Below are positions 25,494-34,043 of a stretch of DNA of 64,000 nt, one piece after another. A program made the position numbers and the translations under genes. Origin of the DNA: Dawidia soli (lineage in GTDB: Bacteria; Bacteroidota; Bacteroidia; Cytophagales; Cyclobacteriaceae); the NCBI RefSeq assembly GCF_018598185.1, contig NZ_JAHESC010000001.1:248001-312000 (forward strand), given 5' to 3'. Position 1 is the stretch's first letter. Each line of letters starts with the position of its first letter. The notes under the pieces are model-generated. The model searched no databases, was not told where the DNA came from, and worked only from the letters and a program-made list of their open reading frames with translations.

Positions 25494-26765
25494 TCATCCA
25501 GTCCCGGTTGACATCGTTAATTTGTCCCGCCCGCGCCGTAGTGGCAACGAATGCGCTTCAACGACGTTTTTCGGTCCACACCGGTCGGGCCATGGCGTGT
25601 GCATGCCTTCAGGTCGGGACAAGTGTACGCTTGTCAATTGCTCGCACAAAGAGGATCGTACCACGCCTTGCGGCGACAACAGGTCGGGGAGGGGCGGTGG
25701 AGGCATGGGCTGGGTGGTTGTACAGTTGGCGTCGTCCCGAACATGCATCGGAACGACATAACTATACGCCACAATCTCCCGTTCCTGTTTTTCCGGTCCT
25801 TTCACCGTATATACATACCGTAATACAGGACGTTCCGCATCGCATTGAATCTCTTCTGTTTCTACAGGTGACACGCTTTCCGGCGGCACATCCGCCAGCG
25901 GGGAGGCATCTTCATCGATCGTACTCCCGCCATTGTCGCCTTCGGGCGGGGCATCCTTTCCACGCAAGGCCAGGATCGTTGCCGCCCCGAACCTTTTTAC
26001 CTGTCCGATCGTACCTTTCTCGCGGAACGCTCCGTACTCGATGCCGATGGAAAGCATTAATGTCCACGAATCATCCGGCGGAAGTACATTCATCGCGAGC
26101 TCGAGCGTTGTACGTTCCATGCCTTCCAGCGACGGGTTCCAATCCGTGGAAACGCTGATGGAATTGTAGGCACGGCTGTACCATTTCGGCGGCAGGTATT
26201 CTTTGGCGGGTACATCATACGTTACATCGGGTACAATTCCCAACGTCACGGTCAGGCGGAACATGGCGTGGTCGTTCCGCGGGTGATAATTGATATCGCG
26301 CAGCAGCTCGGGCAGGTCGACGCGCGCCGAACGCTTTTGGCGATCCATCGTGTAATATATAGGCGCGCGTACGACGGAATCGAAGCTAGGCGCTTTTTGT
26401 GTGGTCGAGAAACCTTCGAGCAGGCGCGGGTGTTCGGAGAGCGTGATCCGGCGGCGGCCCCACTCACCGGTGCTGTCGCGCAGTTGCACCTGGCGCATCA
26501 CGCTGTTGATGTCGCTGCCGAAATTATAGTCTGCAAGATGCCGGATCTGAAGCAGTGCCTTTCGCACATAACTGCCGTGGCGTGAGCATCCGCCGAACTC
26601 CGACATGGTACAGCGCGTATTTTTAAAGCTCTCGGCCGTTTTTACTTTTTCGCCGCTTGGGCCGCCCTTACGGCGAAGAACAATCTTGTCGACGCCGCGC
26701 ATGCGATACGCGCTGAACTTGTCCAGCTTGCCGGTAAAAGCGAATGGTCCTTCAAGAAAGGGCAT
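25494..26765 (-). CDS. Conserved hypothetical protein of Bacteroidota
   Basis: A 423-residue protein without signal peptide or membrane helices. The N-terminal half reads as a defined fold: FAFTGKLDKFSAYRMRGVDK, then LRRKGGPSGEKVKT, TMSEFGGCSRHGSYVRKALLQIRHLADYN (quoted in parts) and WGRRRITLSEHPRLLEGF. The pattern RxKGGPSxExIKxxxxFxxTRxxxxEFGG recurs, to my recollection, in unannotated Bacteroidota proteins. Residues 230-280 are beta-rich (LELAMNVLPPDDSWTLMLSIGIEYG). The last 130 residues are acidic, then Pro/Cys-rich, and look disordered. No function can be assigned. An AT-rich repeat-bearing spacer lies upstream. Confidence 0.65.
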   Translation of the reverse strand: MPFLEGPFAFTGKLDKFSAYRMRGVDKIVLRRKGGPSGEKVKTAESFKNTRCTMSEFGGCSRHGSYVRKALLQIRHLADYNFGSDINSVMRQVQLRDSTGEWGRRRITLSEHPRLLEGFSTTQKAPSFDSVVRAPIYYTMDRQKRSARVDLPELLRDINYHPRNDHAMFRLTVTLGIVPDVTYDVPAKEYLPPKWYSRAYNSISVSTDWNPSLEGMERTTLELAMNVLPPDDSWTLMLSIGIEYGAFREKGTIGQVKRFGAATILALRGKDAPPEGDNGGSTIDEDASPLADVPPESVSPVETEEIQCDAERPVLRYVYTVKGPEKQEREIVAYSYVVPMHVRDDANCTTTQPMPPPPLPDLLSPQGVVRSSLCEQLTSVHLSRPEGMHTPWPDRCGPKNVVEAHSLPLRRGRDKLTMSTGTG

Positions 26766-27109
26766 AGTCGATTGGTTTTGGAGTAACGAGAGGGTTTTAG
26801 ATAACGGTCGATGTTCGACCAGTGTCTGAGCTCAATTTACGGAAAGGAAGGCATTAGCCTTTATACTGTATAGAATAAATTTTAAGGAAAAGGTCTTTAC
26901 TATAAGATATCCAATAACTATATAATTATTCGATATCTATTCTATAATTCTTTATAAATTATTGGATATCTATTGGATATTCCGGCGAATGTGTGGTTTT
27001 ATACCGGACTTTTAAGGTCTGCCGGACGGGTTTTGTACAGCAGTTTGGCGATTGTTTTTACATGACTGCCAGCACGATAGAATCGCTCTTTTGATACCGG
27101 GCGTCAGCA
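26766..27109. other. AT-rich intergenic spacer
   Basis: No gene seen. It contains the repeat cluster at 26905-26982 and the probable promoter of the 423-residue protein. Confidence 0.5.
26905..26982. repeat. Cluster of TATTGGATATCT-like 12-mers
   Basis: Four copies: inverted at 26905-26916 (exact complement), 26927-26938 (TATTCGATATCT, one change), 26960-26971 (exact) and 26971-26982 (TATTGGATATTC, two changes). They sit in the most AT-rich stretch nearby, 140-220 bp upstream of the 423-residue protein gene. Possible operator array. Confidence 0.55.
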
Positions 27110-27357
27110 GCCGGGTCCGCACCGGACTAGCGCGGCAAATGGGTCAGCTGATATTCGAGGATCAGGACACCGTTGCCGAGTGGGCGTGTTTGAGCTCGAA
27201 TTTTGTACGGTCGGATCGTCGTCGAATAACTTCAACCCGCCGCCGATCGAGACGGGATATAGCATCAGCCGCAGCTCGTCCACGAGGCCGCGGTGAAGCA
27301 GCGCTTTGACGCGTGTGGCGCGAGCGAGCAAATACGTCGAGGACGCCTGGAAAACTT
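27110..27357 (-). pseudogene. Remnant of a dihydrofolate-reductase-like (RibD C-terminal) gene
   Basis: One minus-strand frame reads KVFQASSTYLLARATRVKALL and HRGLVDELRLMLYPVSIGGG, then LKLFDDDPTVQ, the unmistakable C-terminal core of RibD-C/dihydrofolate-reductase-fold proteins. The frame then loses similarity while a neighbouring frame continues FELKHAHSATVS, indicating at least one frameshift. The N-terminal half of the roughly 190-residue family is missing, and the remnant abuts the stop of the rsmF-like gene. It is probably a decayed gene truncated at its 5' end. Confidence 0.72.
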
Positions 27358-28716
27358 TTAATTTCCCATCCGGATCCGCCATGCCGCCGGGTATAGATTG
27401 TTGAGGCGGTTCGGCAGCTGATTGACCCAGCCCAGGGACAGGCCGTTGTGTGTGATGAGGCCAAAGCCTTTGCCGCTTTCTGTGGCGGGCAGTGTTTCCT
27501 TGCGCAGGTATTGTATCGCTTCGTCGTACGACACCGACAGGGTAGGGAAGGCCTCCGGTTGCAAGACTGTCGACAGCGCCAGGGCGTGTTCGGGGATCAG
27601 CTTGTCGTGCTTGAGTGTGGCCACGAATGTACCGGCGATCACTAAACGTAGATGGCGCGAGAGGAATGCGACGGCTTGTGCTTGTTCTATCGGGACAAAC
27701 TGCAACAGGTCTTCGCGTTGTATGAAGCTTTTGTCTTCAGGTGTTTGCACCCACGTCGTTATCTGGTCGAGGATTTTTTTTGCCGGCGGGGCAAAGACGG
27801 GCTTTGACAGCCGCACGCTTACTTCGGTTTCTGCCGCGCGTTTGCGGATGACCGAGAGGAAGAAACCCTCGCCCTGCACGCGGTGCGGCGCAAAGCGGTA
27901 GCCTACGATACCATCTTCTTCGATCGGTTCAATACCCCACTCGGGCGGTATAGTTAGCGGTATAAATTCTACATCGTGGTTGTTGCGAAGCCAGGCCAGG
28001 TTCTCTTCGTTCTCGAGGCGGTTATAGGTGCAGGTGGAATATATCAGCAGGCCGTTGGTTTTTAGCGCAGGCCATACATCGCTCAGGATGCGGCGCTGGC
28101 GGGCGCTGCACAGCTGCACGTTGTCTATCGACCAAGCGTCCATCGCTTCGGGGTCTTTGCGGAACAGGCCTTCGCCGGAGCACGGCGCATCCACGACCAT
28201 CACGTCGAAGAAGCCCTGCAGGGGTGTAAAATCTTCGGGATCGTTTTGTGTGACGACGCTGTTGGGGTTGCCCCACTTCTGCAGGTTCTCGGCCAGGATG
28301 CCGGCACGCGCGCGAATGACTTCATTGGAAACCAACAGGCTGTTGAGCGGCAACAGGCTGCTGAGGTGTGTGGACTTCCCGCCGGGAGCGGCACACAGGT
28401 CGAGTACGCGTAAGGGTACCGTAGTGTCTGCGACCTGCCGGAAGATCTGTTCGAGGAACATCGAGCTGGCTTCCTGCACGTAGTAGGCGCCGGCGTGCAG
28501 TGCGGGGTCGAGGGTGAACACGGGGCGCTCCTGCAAGTAACGTCCGGTGGCGCACCAGGGTATAGACGCTGTATACAGGTCCGGGCCGGGTTTGCGCGGA
28601 TTGAGACGGATGCTGACGGGCGGGGGCGTTGTGTGGGCTGCCGCGAAGGCATCCCAGGCACCCGCAAGTTGCTGCCGCATGCGCGCTTCAAAGTCCGGTG
28701 GAAAGGTTGGCGTCAT
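27358..28716 (-). CDS. rsmF: RsmF-type rRNA cytosine-C5 methyltransferase (NOL1/NOP2/Sun)
   Basis: A 452-residue SAM-dependent RNA m5C methyltransferase. SAM motif LDLCAAPGGKSTHL (about 103-116), the resolving cysteine in VVDAPCSGEGLFRKDPEA and the catalytic cysteine in YSTCTYN are intact. The C-terminal 150 residues (KILDQITTWVQ ... GFGLITHNGLSLGWVNQLPNRLNNLYP) form the RsmF-specific PUA-like RNA-binding region. The expected target is 16S rRNA. It is a single gene with no upstream operon partner. Confidence 0.9.
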   Translation of the reverse strand: MTPTFPPDFEARMRQQLAGAWDAFAAAHTTPPPVSIRLNPRKPGPDLYTASIPWCATGRYLQERPVFTLDPALHAGAYYVQEASSMFLEQIFRQVADTTVPLRVLDLCAAPGGKSTHLSSLLPLNSLLVSNEVIRARAGILAENLQKWGNPNSVVTQNDPEDFTPLQGFFDVMVVDAPCSGEGLFRKDPEAMDAWSIDNVQLCSARQRRILSDVWPALKTNGLLIYSTCTYNRLENEENLAWLRNNHDVEFIPLTIPPEWGIEPIEEDGIVGYRFAPHRVQGEGFFLSVIRKRAAETEVSVRLSKPVFAPPAKKILDQITTWVQTPEDKSFIQREDLLQFVPIEQAQAVAFLSRHLRLVIAGTFVATLKHDKLIPEHALALSTVLQPEAFPTLSVSYDEAIQYLRKETLPATESGKGFGLITHNGLSLGWVNQLPNRLNNLYPAAWRIRMGN

Positions 28717-28864
28717 AGCGATTCACAGCCGGTAAAAGTAAGTAAAAAGATGTTCTGGCGACAACTATTAAATTCTGTCAGCCGGCGTTGTAGCAGATCG
28801 GGGTAAACCCTGTAACTTAGGCGCCTCGTACACTATACGAAAGCCCCTATAAACCGATCATCCC

Positions 28865-30148
28865 ATGGTGCAAACCACTGCCAACGACCCTCGTTTAAGA
28901 AGCTGGGTATCCGTTCCCGCCGGAAGTGACTTTCCGATCCAGAACCTGCCCTTTGGTATCTTCCTGCGGAAAGGCAGCTCGCCGGTGGCGGGCGTTGCGA
29001 TCGGCGACGACATCCTGGACCTGGCCTATCTCAATACCAACGGCTACTTTCACGGTCTGCACCTGCCGGCCGATATTTTTATACAGCCCACGCTCAACGA
29101 GTTCCTGTCGCTGGGCCGCCGGAAGATCCGCGAGGTGCGGGAGCGCGTCTCCGAGCTGCTGCGCGACACCAACGACGAGCTCGACGCCGATGGACGCGTT
29201 GCGGCGCTGGTGCCGGCCCGCGCGGTAACGCTGCTGCTGCCAGTGAAGGTGGCGAACTATACCGACTTCTATAGCAGCGAAGAGCATGCCACCAACGTGG
29301 GCTCTATGTTTCGCGATCCCAAGAATGCCCTGCTGCCGAACTGGAAGCACCTGCCCATCGGCTACCACGGCCGGGCGTCGTCGATCGTCGTGACCGGAAC
29401 CGGCATTACACGCCCGAAGGGACAGATCAAACCCGCCGACAGCGATCTGCCTGTCTTTTGCCCCACACGCAAACTGGACTTTGAGCTGGAGGTGGCGTTC
29501 GTCACGTGCGGTGACACGCCCCTGGGCCAGGCCATCCATACCGCTGAGGCGGAAGAGTATATGGCCGGCCTCGTGCTGCTCAACGACTGGTCCGCACGCG
29601 ACATTCAACAGTGGGAGTATGTGCCGCTGGGGCCGTTCCTGGCCAAGAACTTCGGCACGACGATCTCTCCCTGGATCGTGACGATGGACGCGCTTGAGCC
29701 CTTCCGTGTGCAGGGCCCCGAGCAGAACCCGCACGTGTTGCCCTACCTGGCCTACGAAGGAGCGAAGAACTTCGACATTGTGCTCGAAGTGCTGATGCAA
29801 GCCGGCAAAGCCGAGCCGGCCACGGTATGCCGCACGAACTTCAAGTATATGTATTGGAATGTGAGCCAGCAACTGGCGCATCACACCGTCAACGGCTGCA
29901 ATATTCAAGTCGGCGACCTGTATGCGTCGGGTACCATCAGCGGTCCTTCGCCGGGCTCGTACGGTTCGCTGCTCGAGCTGACGTGGAACGGTCAGAAGCC
30001 CCTGCACCTGTCGGGCGGCGTGCAGCGCACCTTCATCGAAGACCACGACACCGTCATCATGCGCGGCTATGCCGAGAAGAACGGCGTGCGCATCGGCTTT
30101 GGCGACTGCCGCGGTACAATCCAACCTGCAACCCACGCGCGTTCATGA
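28865..30148 (+). CDS. fahA: Fumarylacetoacetase
   Basis: A 427-residue FAH-family hydrolase that cleaves fumarylacetoacetate to fumarate and acetoacetate in the last step of tyrosine/homogentisate catabolism. Features: N-terminal SH3-like domain (NLPFGIFLRKG), active-site YTDFYSSEEHATNVG, YHGRASSIVVTGT, metal-binding Glu/Asp in DFELEVAFV and VLLNDWSARDIQQWEYVPLGPFLAKN (quoted in sections), and GTISGPSPGSYGSLLELTW. Other pathway genes are not in the window. Its stop overlaps the start of the following membrane protein (ATGA). Confidence 0.95.
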   Translation: MVQTTANDPRLRSWVSVPAGSDFPIQNLPFGIFLRKGSSPVAGVAIGDDILDLAYLNTNGYFHGLHLPADIFIQPTLNEFLSLGRRKIREVRERVSELLRDTNDELDADGRVAALVPARAVTLLLPVKVANYTDFYSSEEHATNVGSMFRDPKNALLPNWKHLPIGYHGRASSIVVTGTGITRPKGQIKPADSDLPVFCPTRKLDFELEVAFVTCGDTPLGQAIHTAEAEEYMAGLVLLNDWSARDIQQWEYVPLGPFLAKNFGTTISPWIVTMDALEPFRVQGPEQNPHVLPYLAYEGAKNFDIVLEVLMQAGKAEPATVCRTNFKYMYWNVSQQLAHHTVNGCNIQVGDLYASGTISGPSPGSYGSLLELTWNGQKPLHLSGGVQRTFIEDHDTVIMRGYAEKNGVRIGFGDCRGTIQPATHARS

Positions 30149-30630
30149 AGCGTATAAACTTCTACCTGTTCATTACCGCCCTGGTGGTGCTCGACGGCGT
30201 CCTGCTGCGCAGCCCCAATCTGCTGGGAAAGATCGGGCTGATCATCTATAAATACCATTACCTCCGCACTTTTCCGAAGACACTCGTCACGGTGTCGCTG
30301 GTGGTCGGCGTGGCGGTAGCGCTGGCGGAGGCCGTACGATTCCTGGTGAAGCGCGGCATGTGGAAGCGGCCCCTGGGGCAGGTGGTATTGTCGTTGCTGC
30401 TGCTCGCGGCGGTGGCGATGCTGGTAAAAACGGCCGTCGACTTTACGGCGTGGAGCTATAGCCATACGGGCTTGCGGTTTCGCCTGGGCGCCTACCTGCT
30501 GCCCGCCATCCTGGCCGTTGTGTTCGGCTATGCATGGGCAACGTTGCCGGTGCCGCACGAGCCGTTTCCCGAGTCACCCGTGATGAAACAACCGACACCC
30601 TCCGAACCTTCTGATAAAACCACGCTTTGA
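30145..30630 (+). CDS. Hypothetical four-helix membrane protein
   Basis: A 161-residue protein with four predicted membrane helices (about residues 5-22, 48-66, 78-98, 115-135) joined by short Arg/Lys-rich loops, and a Pro/Ser-rich cytoplasmic tail (VPHEPFPESPVMKQPTPSEP). No family recognised. It overlaps fahA by 4 bp upstream and the flavin-reductase ATG at TGATG downstream, so the three genes are translated as a coupled unit. Confidence 0.7.
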   Translation: MKRINFYLFITALVVLDGVLLRSPNLLGKIGLIIYKYHYLRTFPKTLVTVSLVVGVAVALAEAVRFLVKRGMWKRPLGQVVLSLLLLAAVAMLVKTAVDFTAWSYSHTGLRFRLGAYLLPAILAVVFGYAWATLPVPHEPFPESPVMKQPTPSEPSDKTTL

Positions 30631-31505
30631 TGCTCACGATCGACCCGAAAGAGATCTCTCTCATTCAACTGCAACACCATCTGCAATCGGCTGTAACACC
30701 GCGACCGATCGCATTCGCCAGCACGGTCGACAAAGAGGGGCGCGTCAACCTGAGCCCCTTTAGTTTCTTCAATGTCTTTGGCACCAACCCCCCGCTCCTG
30801 GTTTTTTCGCCGGCACGGCGTGTGCGCGATAATACCACGAAGCATACCTATGAGAACGTACTGGAGGTACAGGAGGTGGTGATCAACATCGTGAACTATG
30901 CCATGGTGCAACAGGCGTCGCTGGCCAGTACGGAGTATGCCAGGGGCGTGAACGAATTTATCAAGGCAGGCTTTACGGAAGCCCCTTCGGTAAAAGTGGC
31001 GCCGCCGCGCGTGGCGGAAGCACCCGTGTCGATGGAGTGCCGCGTGCTGCAGGTCGTGCCGACCGGTGACCAGGGCGGTGCGGGGAATCTCATTTTATGC
31101 GAGGTGATCTATATGCACATTCGCGAAGAGATACTCGGCGCGGACGGACGCATCGATCCGTTTAAGCTCGATGCCGTGGCGCGGTTGGGCGGGGATTGGT
31201 ATTGCCGGGTGCAGGGCGATGCGATCTTTAAGGTGCCCAAGCCGGTAGACCGGCTGGGGATCGGCGTGGATGCTATACCGCACGTTGTGCGCTATAGTCA
31301 TTACCTGACAGGGAATGATCTCGGGCTTTTAGGGAATGTTGAACAATTGCCGGATGCGGAGGCTTGCCAGCAGTATAGATTGCGGGCGGGGATCCACCAG
31401 GTGTTGCAGAAGGGGGTTGATGCGGTGCATCAGCATGCGCATTTATTGCTGACGCATGGGAAGGTGCAGGAGGCGTGGATGTTGTTGCTGTTGGCACACG
31501 GGTGA
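30630..31505 (+). CDS. Flavin reductase family protein (DIM6/NTAB)
   Basis: A 291-residue FMN-binding split-barrel protein. Residues 1-180 carry the family pattern TPRPIAFASTVDKEGRVNLS, PFSFFNVFGTNPPLLVFSP and NIVNYAMVQQASLASTEY, with the flavin-binding loop in the Asn-x-x-Pro-Phe region. Residues beyond about 220 form a helical extension ending in repeated His/Leu segments. It is coupled to fahA, which suggests a role in aromatic-amino-acid catabolism, for example supplying reduced flavin (inference). ATG 30630 overlaps the preceding stop. Confidence 0.85.
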   Translation: MLTIDPKEISLIQLQHHLQSAVTPRPIAFASTVDKEGRVNLSPFSFFNVFGTNPPLLVFSPARRVRDNTTKHTYENVLEVQEVVINIVNYAMVQQASLASTEYARGVNEFIKAGFTEAPSVKVAPPRVAEAPVSMECRVLQVVPTGDQGGAGNLILCEVIYMHIREEILGADGRIDPFKLDAVARLGGDWYCRVQGDAIFKVPKPVDRLGIGVDAIPHVVRYSHYLTGNDLGLLGNVEQLPDAEACQQYRLRAGIHQVLQKGVDAVHQHAHLLLTHGKVQEAWMLLLLAHG

Positions 31506-31518
31506 AAATATGCCTCTT

Positions 31519-32130
31519 TTAGAATTTTATTACCAACGCTACGCCTGATTGCCGGCCGAGGATCGCGTCTTGTTCGATCAGGGGTTCCAGGCGGACCTGG
31601 AGGTTGGGGTTGACGTCGAATTCTTTGAGGTGGGCGTCGACGTGGGCGTCGACGATCTGGAGTAAGTATACCGCGCCGGCCATGATGAGCCAGAAGTCGC
31701 GTTGGCGGCGGTAGGAGTTGACGATCGTGCGGAGCTGGCCGGTGGAGAGGTCGCTTTCGGCGTTCAGGTAGTTTTCGTTGTTGGGGGCTTCGTTGATGTT
31801 GTCGAAGAGCTGCGACTTATACTTCTTGTAACCGTTCTGGTAGAAGCCGATGGCGTACCCCAGGGCGCCGAATCCGCCGTAGACCAGCGGCAGCTTCCAG
31901 TACTTTTTGTTGTAGATCTGGCCAAGGCCCGGCAGCACGGCGGCGTAGAGCAGGGCTTTGCGCGGGTCGTAGCGGGTGGCGTACGACTTAATGAGGACCG
32001 TGTCCTGGGCGCGTTCAATGTAGATGCTGTCGTCTGCCGTGTTGGGTGCCGCGGGGGCTACCTCCTGCGCCTGGACGGCGGCAGGAAGGAGGAACAACAG
32101 GAGCAGACAGCACAGCGATAGTTTCTTCAT
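31519..32130 (-). CDS. DUF5683 domain-containing protein
   Basis: A 203-residue protein with a signal peptide (MKKLSLCCLLLLFLLPAAVQAQ) and the DUF5683 core: YDPRKALLYAAVLPGLGQIYN, KKYWKLPLVYGGFGALGYAI, and RRQRDFWLIMAGAVYLLQIVDAHVDAHL (each a hydrophobic hairpin). The C-terminal beta strands end in VALVIKF. It resembles small envelope proteins found beside parB in Bacteroidota; function unknown. It lies 58 bp after parB. ATG 32130 starts the signal peptide. Confidence 0.85.
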   Translation of the reverse strand: MKKLSLCCLLLLFLLPAAVQAQEVAPAAPNTADDSIYIERAQDTVLIKSYATRYDPRKALLYAAVLPGLGQIYNKKYWKLPLVYGGFGALGYAIGFYQNGYKKYKSQLFDNINEAPNNENYLNAESDLSTGQLRTIVNSYRRQRDFWLIMAGAVYLLQIVDAHVDAHLKEFDVNPNLQVRLEPLIEQDAILGRQSGVALVIKF

Positions 32131-32188
32131 GGGGTTGACGGCACGCAAAACGGTGTCAAGTTACCGAAACCTGAGGAAACTACCAGTG

Positions 32189-33172
32189 TTACAGCCCGAC
32201 TTTCAGGATGTCTAACACGCGGTTCAGGTCTTCGACCGACAGGAAGGGTATTTTGATCTCACCACGTTTGCCGTCGCTTTTTACAACAACTCGAGTGCCA
32301 AAGTATGACGAAAGCTTGGACTGGAGCTGTTGGATCTCGCGCGATACGGGTTGTGCCGCTGAAGAGGCCCCGGTCTCGCCCTTGGTCGACTGGCTCTTCT
32401 CCGACATTTCGCGCACCAGTTCTTCTACCTTGCGCACGGAGAGGTCTTCTTCCAGGGTCTTTTTGAAGATGTAAAGCTGTTCTTCGGGATTCTCTATGCT
32501 GATGATCGCCCGTGCCTGGCCCATGGAAAGCTTGTTGTCGCGCACCGCGATCTGGATGTCGGGCGGCAGCTTGAGCAGGCGCAGGTAGTTGGTTACCGTG
32601 GTGCGGTTCTTGCCCACGCGCTCGCCCAGCTCTTCCTGCTTGAGGTTACACTCGGTCAGCAGCCGCTGGTAGCTGAGGGCGATTTCGATGGCGTTGAGGT
32701 TCTCGCGCTGGATGTTTTCGATCAGCGCCATTTCCAGCATCTGCTGGTCGTCGGCGGAGCGAATGTAGGCCGGTATGGCTTTCAGGCCGGCGAGCTTGGA
32801 CGCCTGAAAGCGGCGCTCACCGGAGATCAGCTGGTACTGATTCTGGGCCAGGCGGCGTACGGTGATCGGCTGGATGATGCCGTGTACCGTAATGGATTCG
32901 GCCAGCTCGAGCAACGCCTCCTGGTCGAAGTGCGAGCGCGGCTGGAAGGGGTTCACTTCGATCTCTTCGACCGGGATCTCGATAATCGCACCTACCGTCG
33001 GCACCGGCGGAGCGGGGGCCACGGCGACAGGTTGTTCAGCTGTGAGGTTGACGCCCGCAGCAATGGCTGCGTCGGCGGCGTCTACCGCAACGTCTGTTTC
33101 TAGTTTATCGTCCGAGGAGTTGTCGCTTAGAAGAGCGCTCAGTCCCCGGCCTAATGCTTTCTTTTTACTCAT
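32189..33172 (-). CDS. parB: ParB chromosome-partitioning protein
   Basis: A 327-residue ParB/Spo0J family CTPase-clamp protein that loads on parS near the origin. It starts with KKALGRGLSALLSD, the ParA-stimulating N-terminus. It then has the CTP/parS-loading domain (IPVEEIEVNPFQPRSHFDQEAL, LISGERRFQASKLAGL with the GERRxRA-like motif), the HTH (LKQEELGERVGKNRTTVTNYLRLLKLP) and a C-terminal dimerisation domain. The start overlaps the parA stop by 4 bp (ATGA), a standard parAB operon. Confidence 0.96.
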   Translation of the reverse strand: MSKKKALGRGLSALLSDNSSDDKLETDVAVDAADAAIAAGVNLTAEQPVAVAPAPPVPTVGAIIEIPVEEIEVNPFQPRSHFDQEALLELAESITVHGIIQPITVRRLAQNQYQLISGERRFQASKLAGLKAIPAYIRSADDQQMLEMALIENIQRENLNAIEIALSYQRLLTECNLKQEELGERVGKNRTTVTNYLRLLKLPPDIQIAVRDNKLSMGQARAIISIENPEEQLYIFKKTLEEDLSVRKVEELVREMSEKSQSTKGETGASSAAQPVSREIQQLQSKLSSYFGTRVVVKSDGKRGEIKIPFLSVEDLNRVLDILKVGL

Positions 33173-33942
33173 TTCGACAGGCCGTTTTTATCTAGTACTT
33201 CGTTGGCCAGGTTCAGGTAGCTAATCGCACCTTTGCTTTCCGCATCGTGAACAATGGCCGGCAGACCAAAGCTGGGCGACTCGCTCAGCTTAACATTCCG
33301 TGGGATGATCGTATTGAACGTCATCTTCTGGAAGTGTGTCCGTACCTCTTCGACTACCTGGTTGCCCAGGCTGGTACGTGAATCATATAACGTCAACAAG
33401 ATGCCTTCTATTTCAAGCTTCGGGTTCAACCGTGTTTGAATGATCTTGATCGTGTTCAACAATTTGCCGAGACCTTCCAGGGCGAAATATTCACACTGTA
33501 CCGGGATGATGACCGAGTCGGCGGCGGTGAGCGCGTTGATGGTGATCAGACCCAGCGACGGCGAGCAGTCGATGATGATGAAGTCGTACTCGTCGCGGAC
33601 GATGCCCAGGGCATCGCGCATCTTTTCCTCGCGGCGTTCGATGCTGACCATTTCGACTTCGGCACCTACCAGGTCGATGTGTGAAGGCAGGATGTCGAGG
33701 TACTTCAGGTCGTTCTTCACGAGTGCGTCCTTCGGGTTCACGCCGTCTACCATACATTCGTAGATACCCTGCGTTACATCTTTAGGATTTAGACCGAGCC
33801 CGGAAGTGGAGTTGGCCTGCGGATCGGCATCGACCAGCAACGTGCGTTTCTCCAGTACGGCTAAGCTTGCAGCCAGGTTAATAGCTGAAGTTGTTTTTCC
33901 GACACCACCTTTTTGATTGGCAATGGCAATGATTTTTCCCAT
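33169..33942 (-). CDS. parA: ParA/Soj chromosome-partitioning ATPase
   Basis: A 257-residue deviant Walker ATPase that forms a DNA-bound gradient used by ParB for origin segregation. Visible are the deviant Walker A KGGVGKTTSAINLAA (signature Lys), Walker A' DADPQANSTSGLG, Walker B FIIIDCSPSLGLITINAL, and the basic DNA-binding C-terminal region. The leader contains a probable promoter, half-parS-like repeats and a terminator stem that ends 28 bp from the ATG. Confidence 0.97.
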   Translation of the reverse strand: MGKIIAIANQKGGVGKTTSAINLAASLAVLEKRTLLVDADPQANSTSGLGLNPKDVTQGIYECMVDGVNPKDALVKNDLKYLDILPSHIDLVGAEVEMVSIERREEKMRDALGIVRDEYDFIIIDCSPSLGLITINALTAADSVIIPVQCEYFALEGLGKLLNTIKIIQTRLNPKLEIEGILLTLYDSRTSLGNQVVEEVRTHFQKMTFNTIIPRNVKLSESPSFGLPAIVHDAESKGAISYLNLANEVLDKNGLSK

Positions 33943-33957
33943 TCAAGAATGACGTTT

Positions 33958-33995
33958 AAAAAATAAAAAGCCCGTCCGGGTCTAAACGGACGGGC
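33958..33995 (-). terminator. Intrinsic terminator between yidC and parA
   Basis: A 9-bp perfect stem GCCCGTCCG/CGGACGGGC (33970-33978 with 33987-33995) and an 8-nt loop, then TTTTTATTTTTT on the minus strand. It would stop pyrG-yidC transcripts immediately ahead of parA. Confidence 0.8.
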
Positions 33996-33996
33996 A

Positions 33997-34041
33997 CAAA
34001 GATATGGTAAAAGTGATCGGAGCGTGGAACATCGTGGAACG
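33997..34041 (-). promoter_or_regulatory. Predicted parA promoter overlapping two half-parS-like sites
   Basis: The minus strand carries TATCTTTG (complement of 33997-34004), a perfect -7 element. About 21 nt upstream are direct repeats CGTGGAACA (34023-34031) and CGTGGAACG (34033-34041), each equal to half of a palindromic parS. ParB binding there would cover the -33 region. Confidence 0.5.
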
Positions 34042-34043
34042 TG

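Noticed and set aside
28895-30136. 413-codon minus-strand frame opposite fahA
   Set aside because: Antisense shadow of a clearly coding gene in GC-rich DNA; no recognisable motif.
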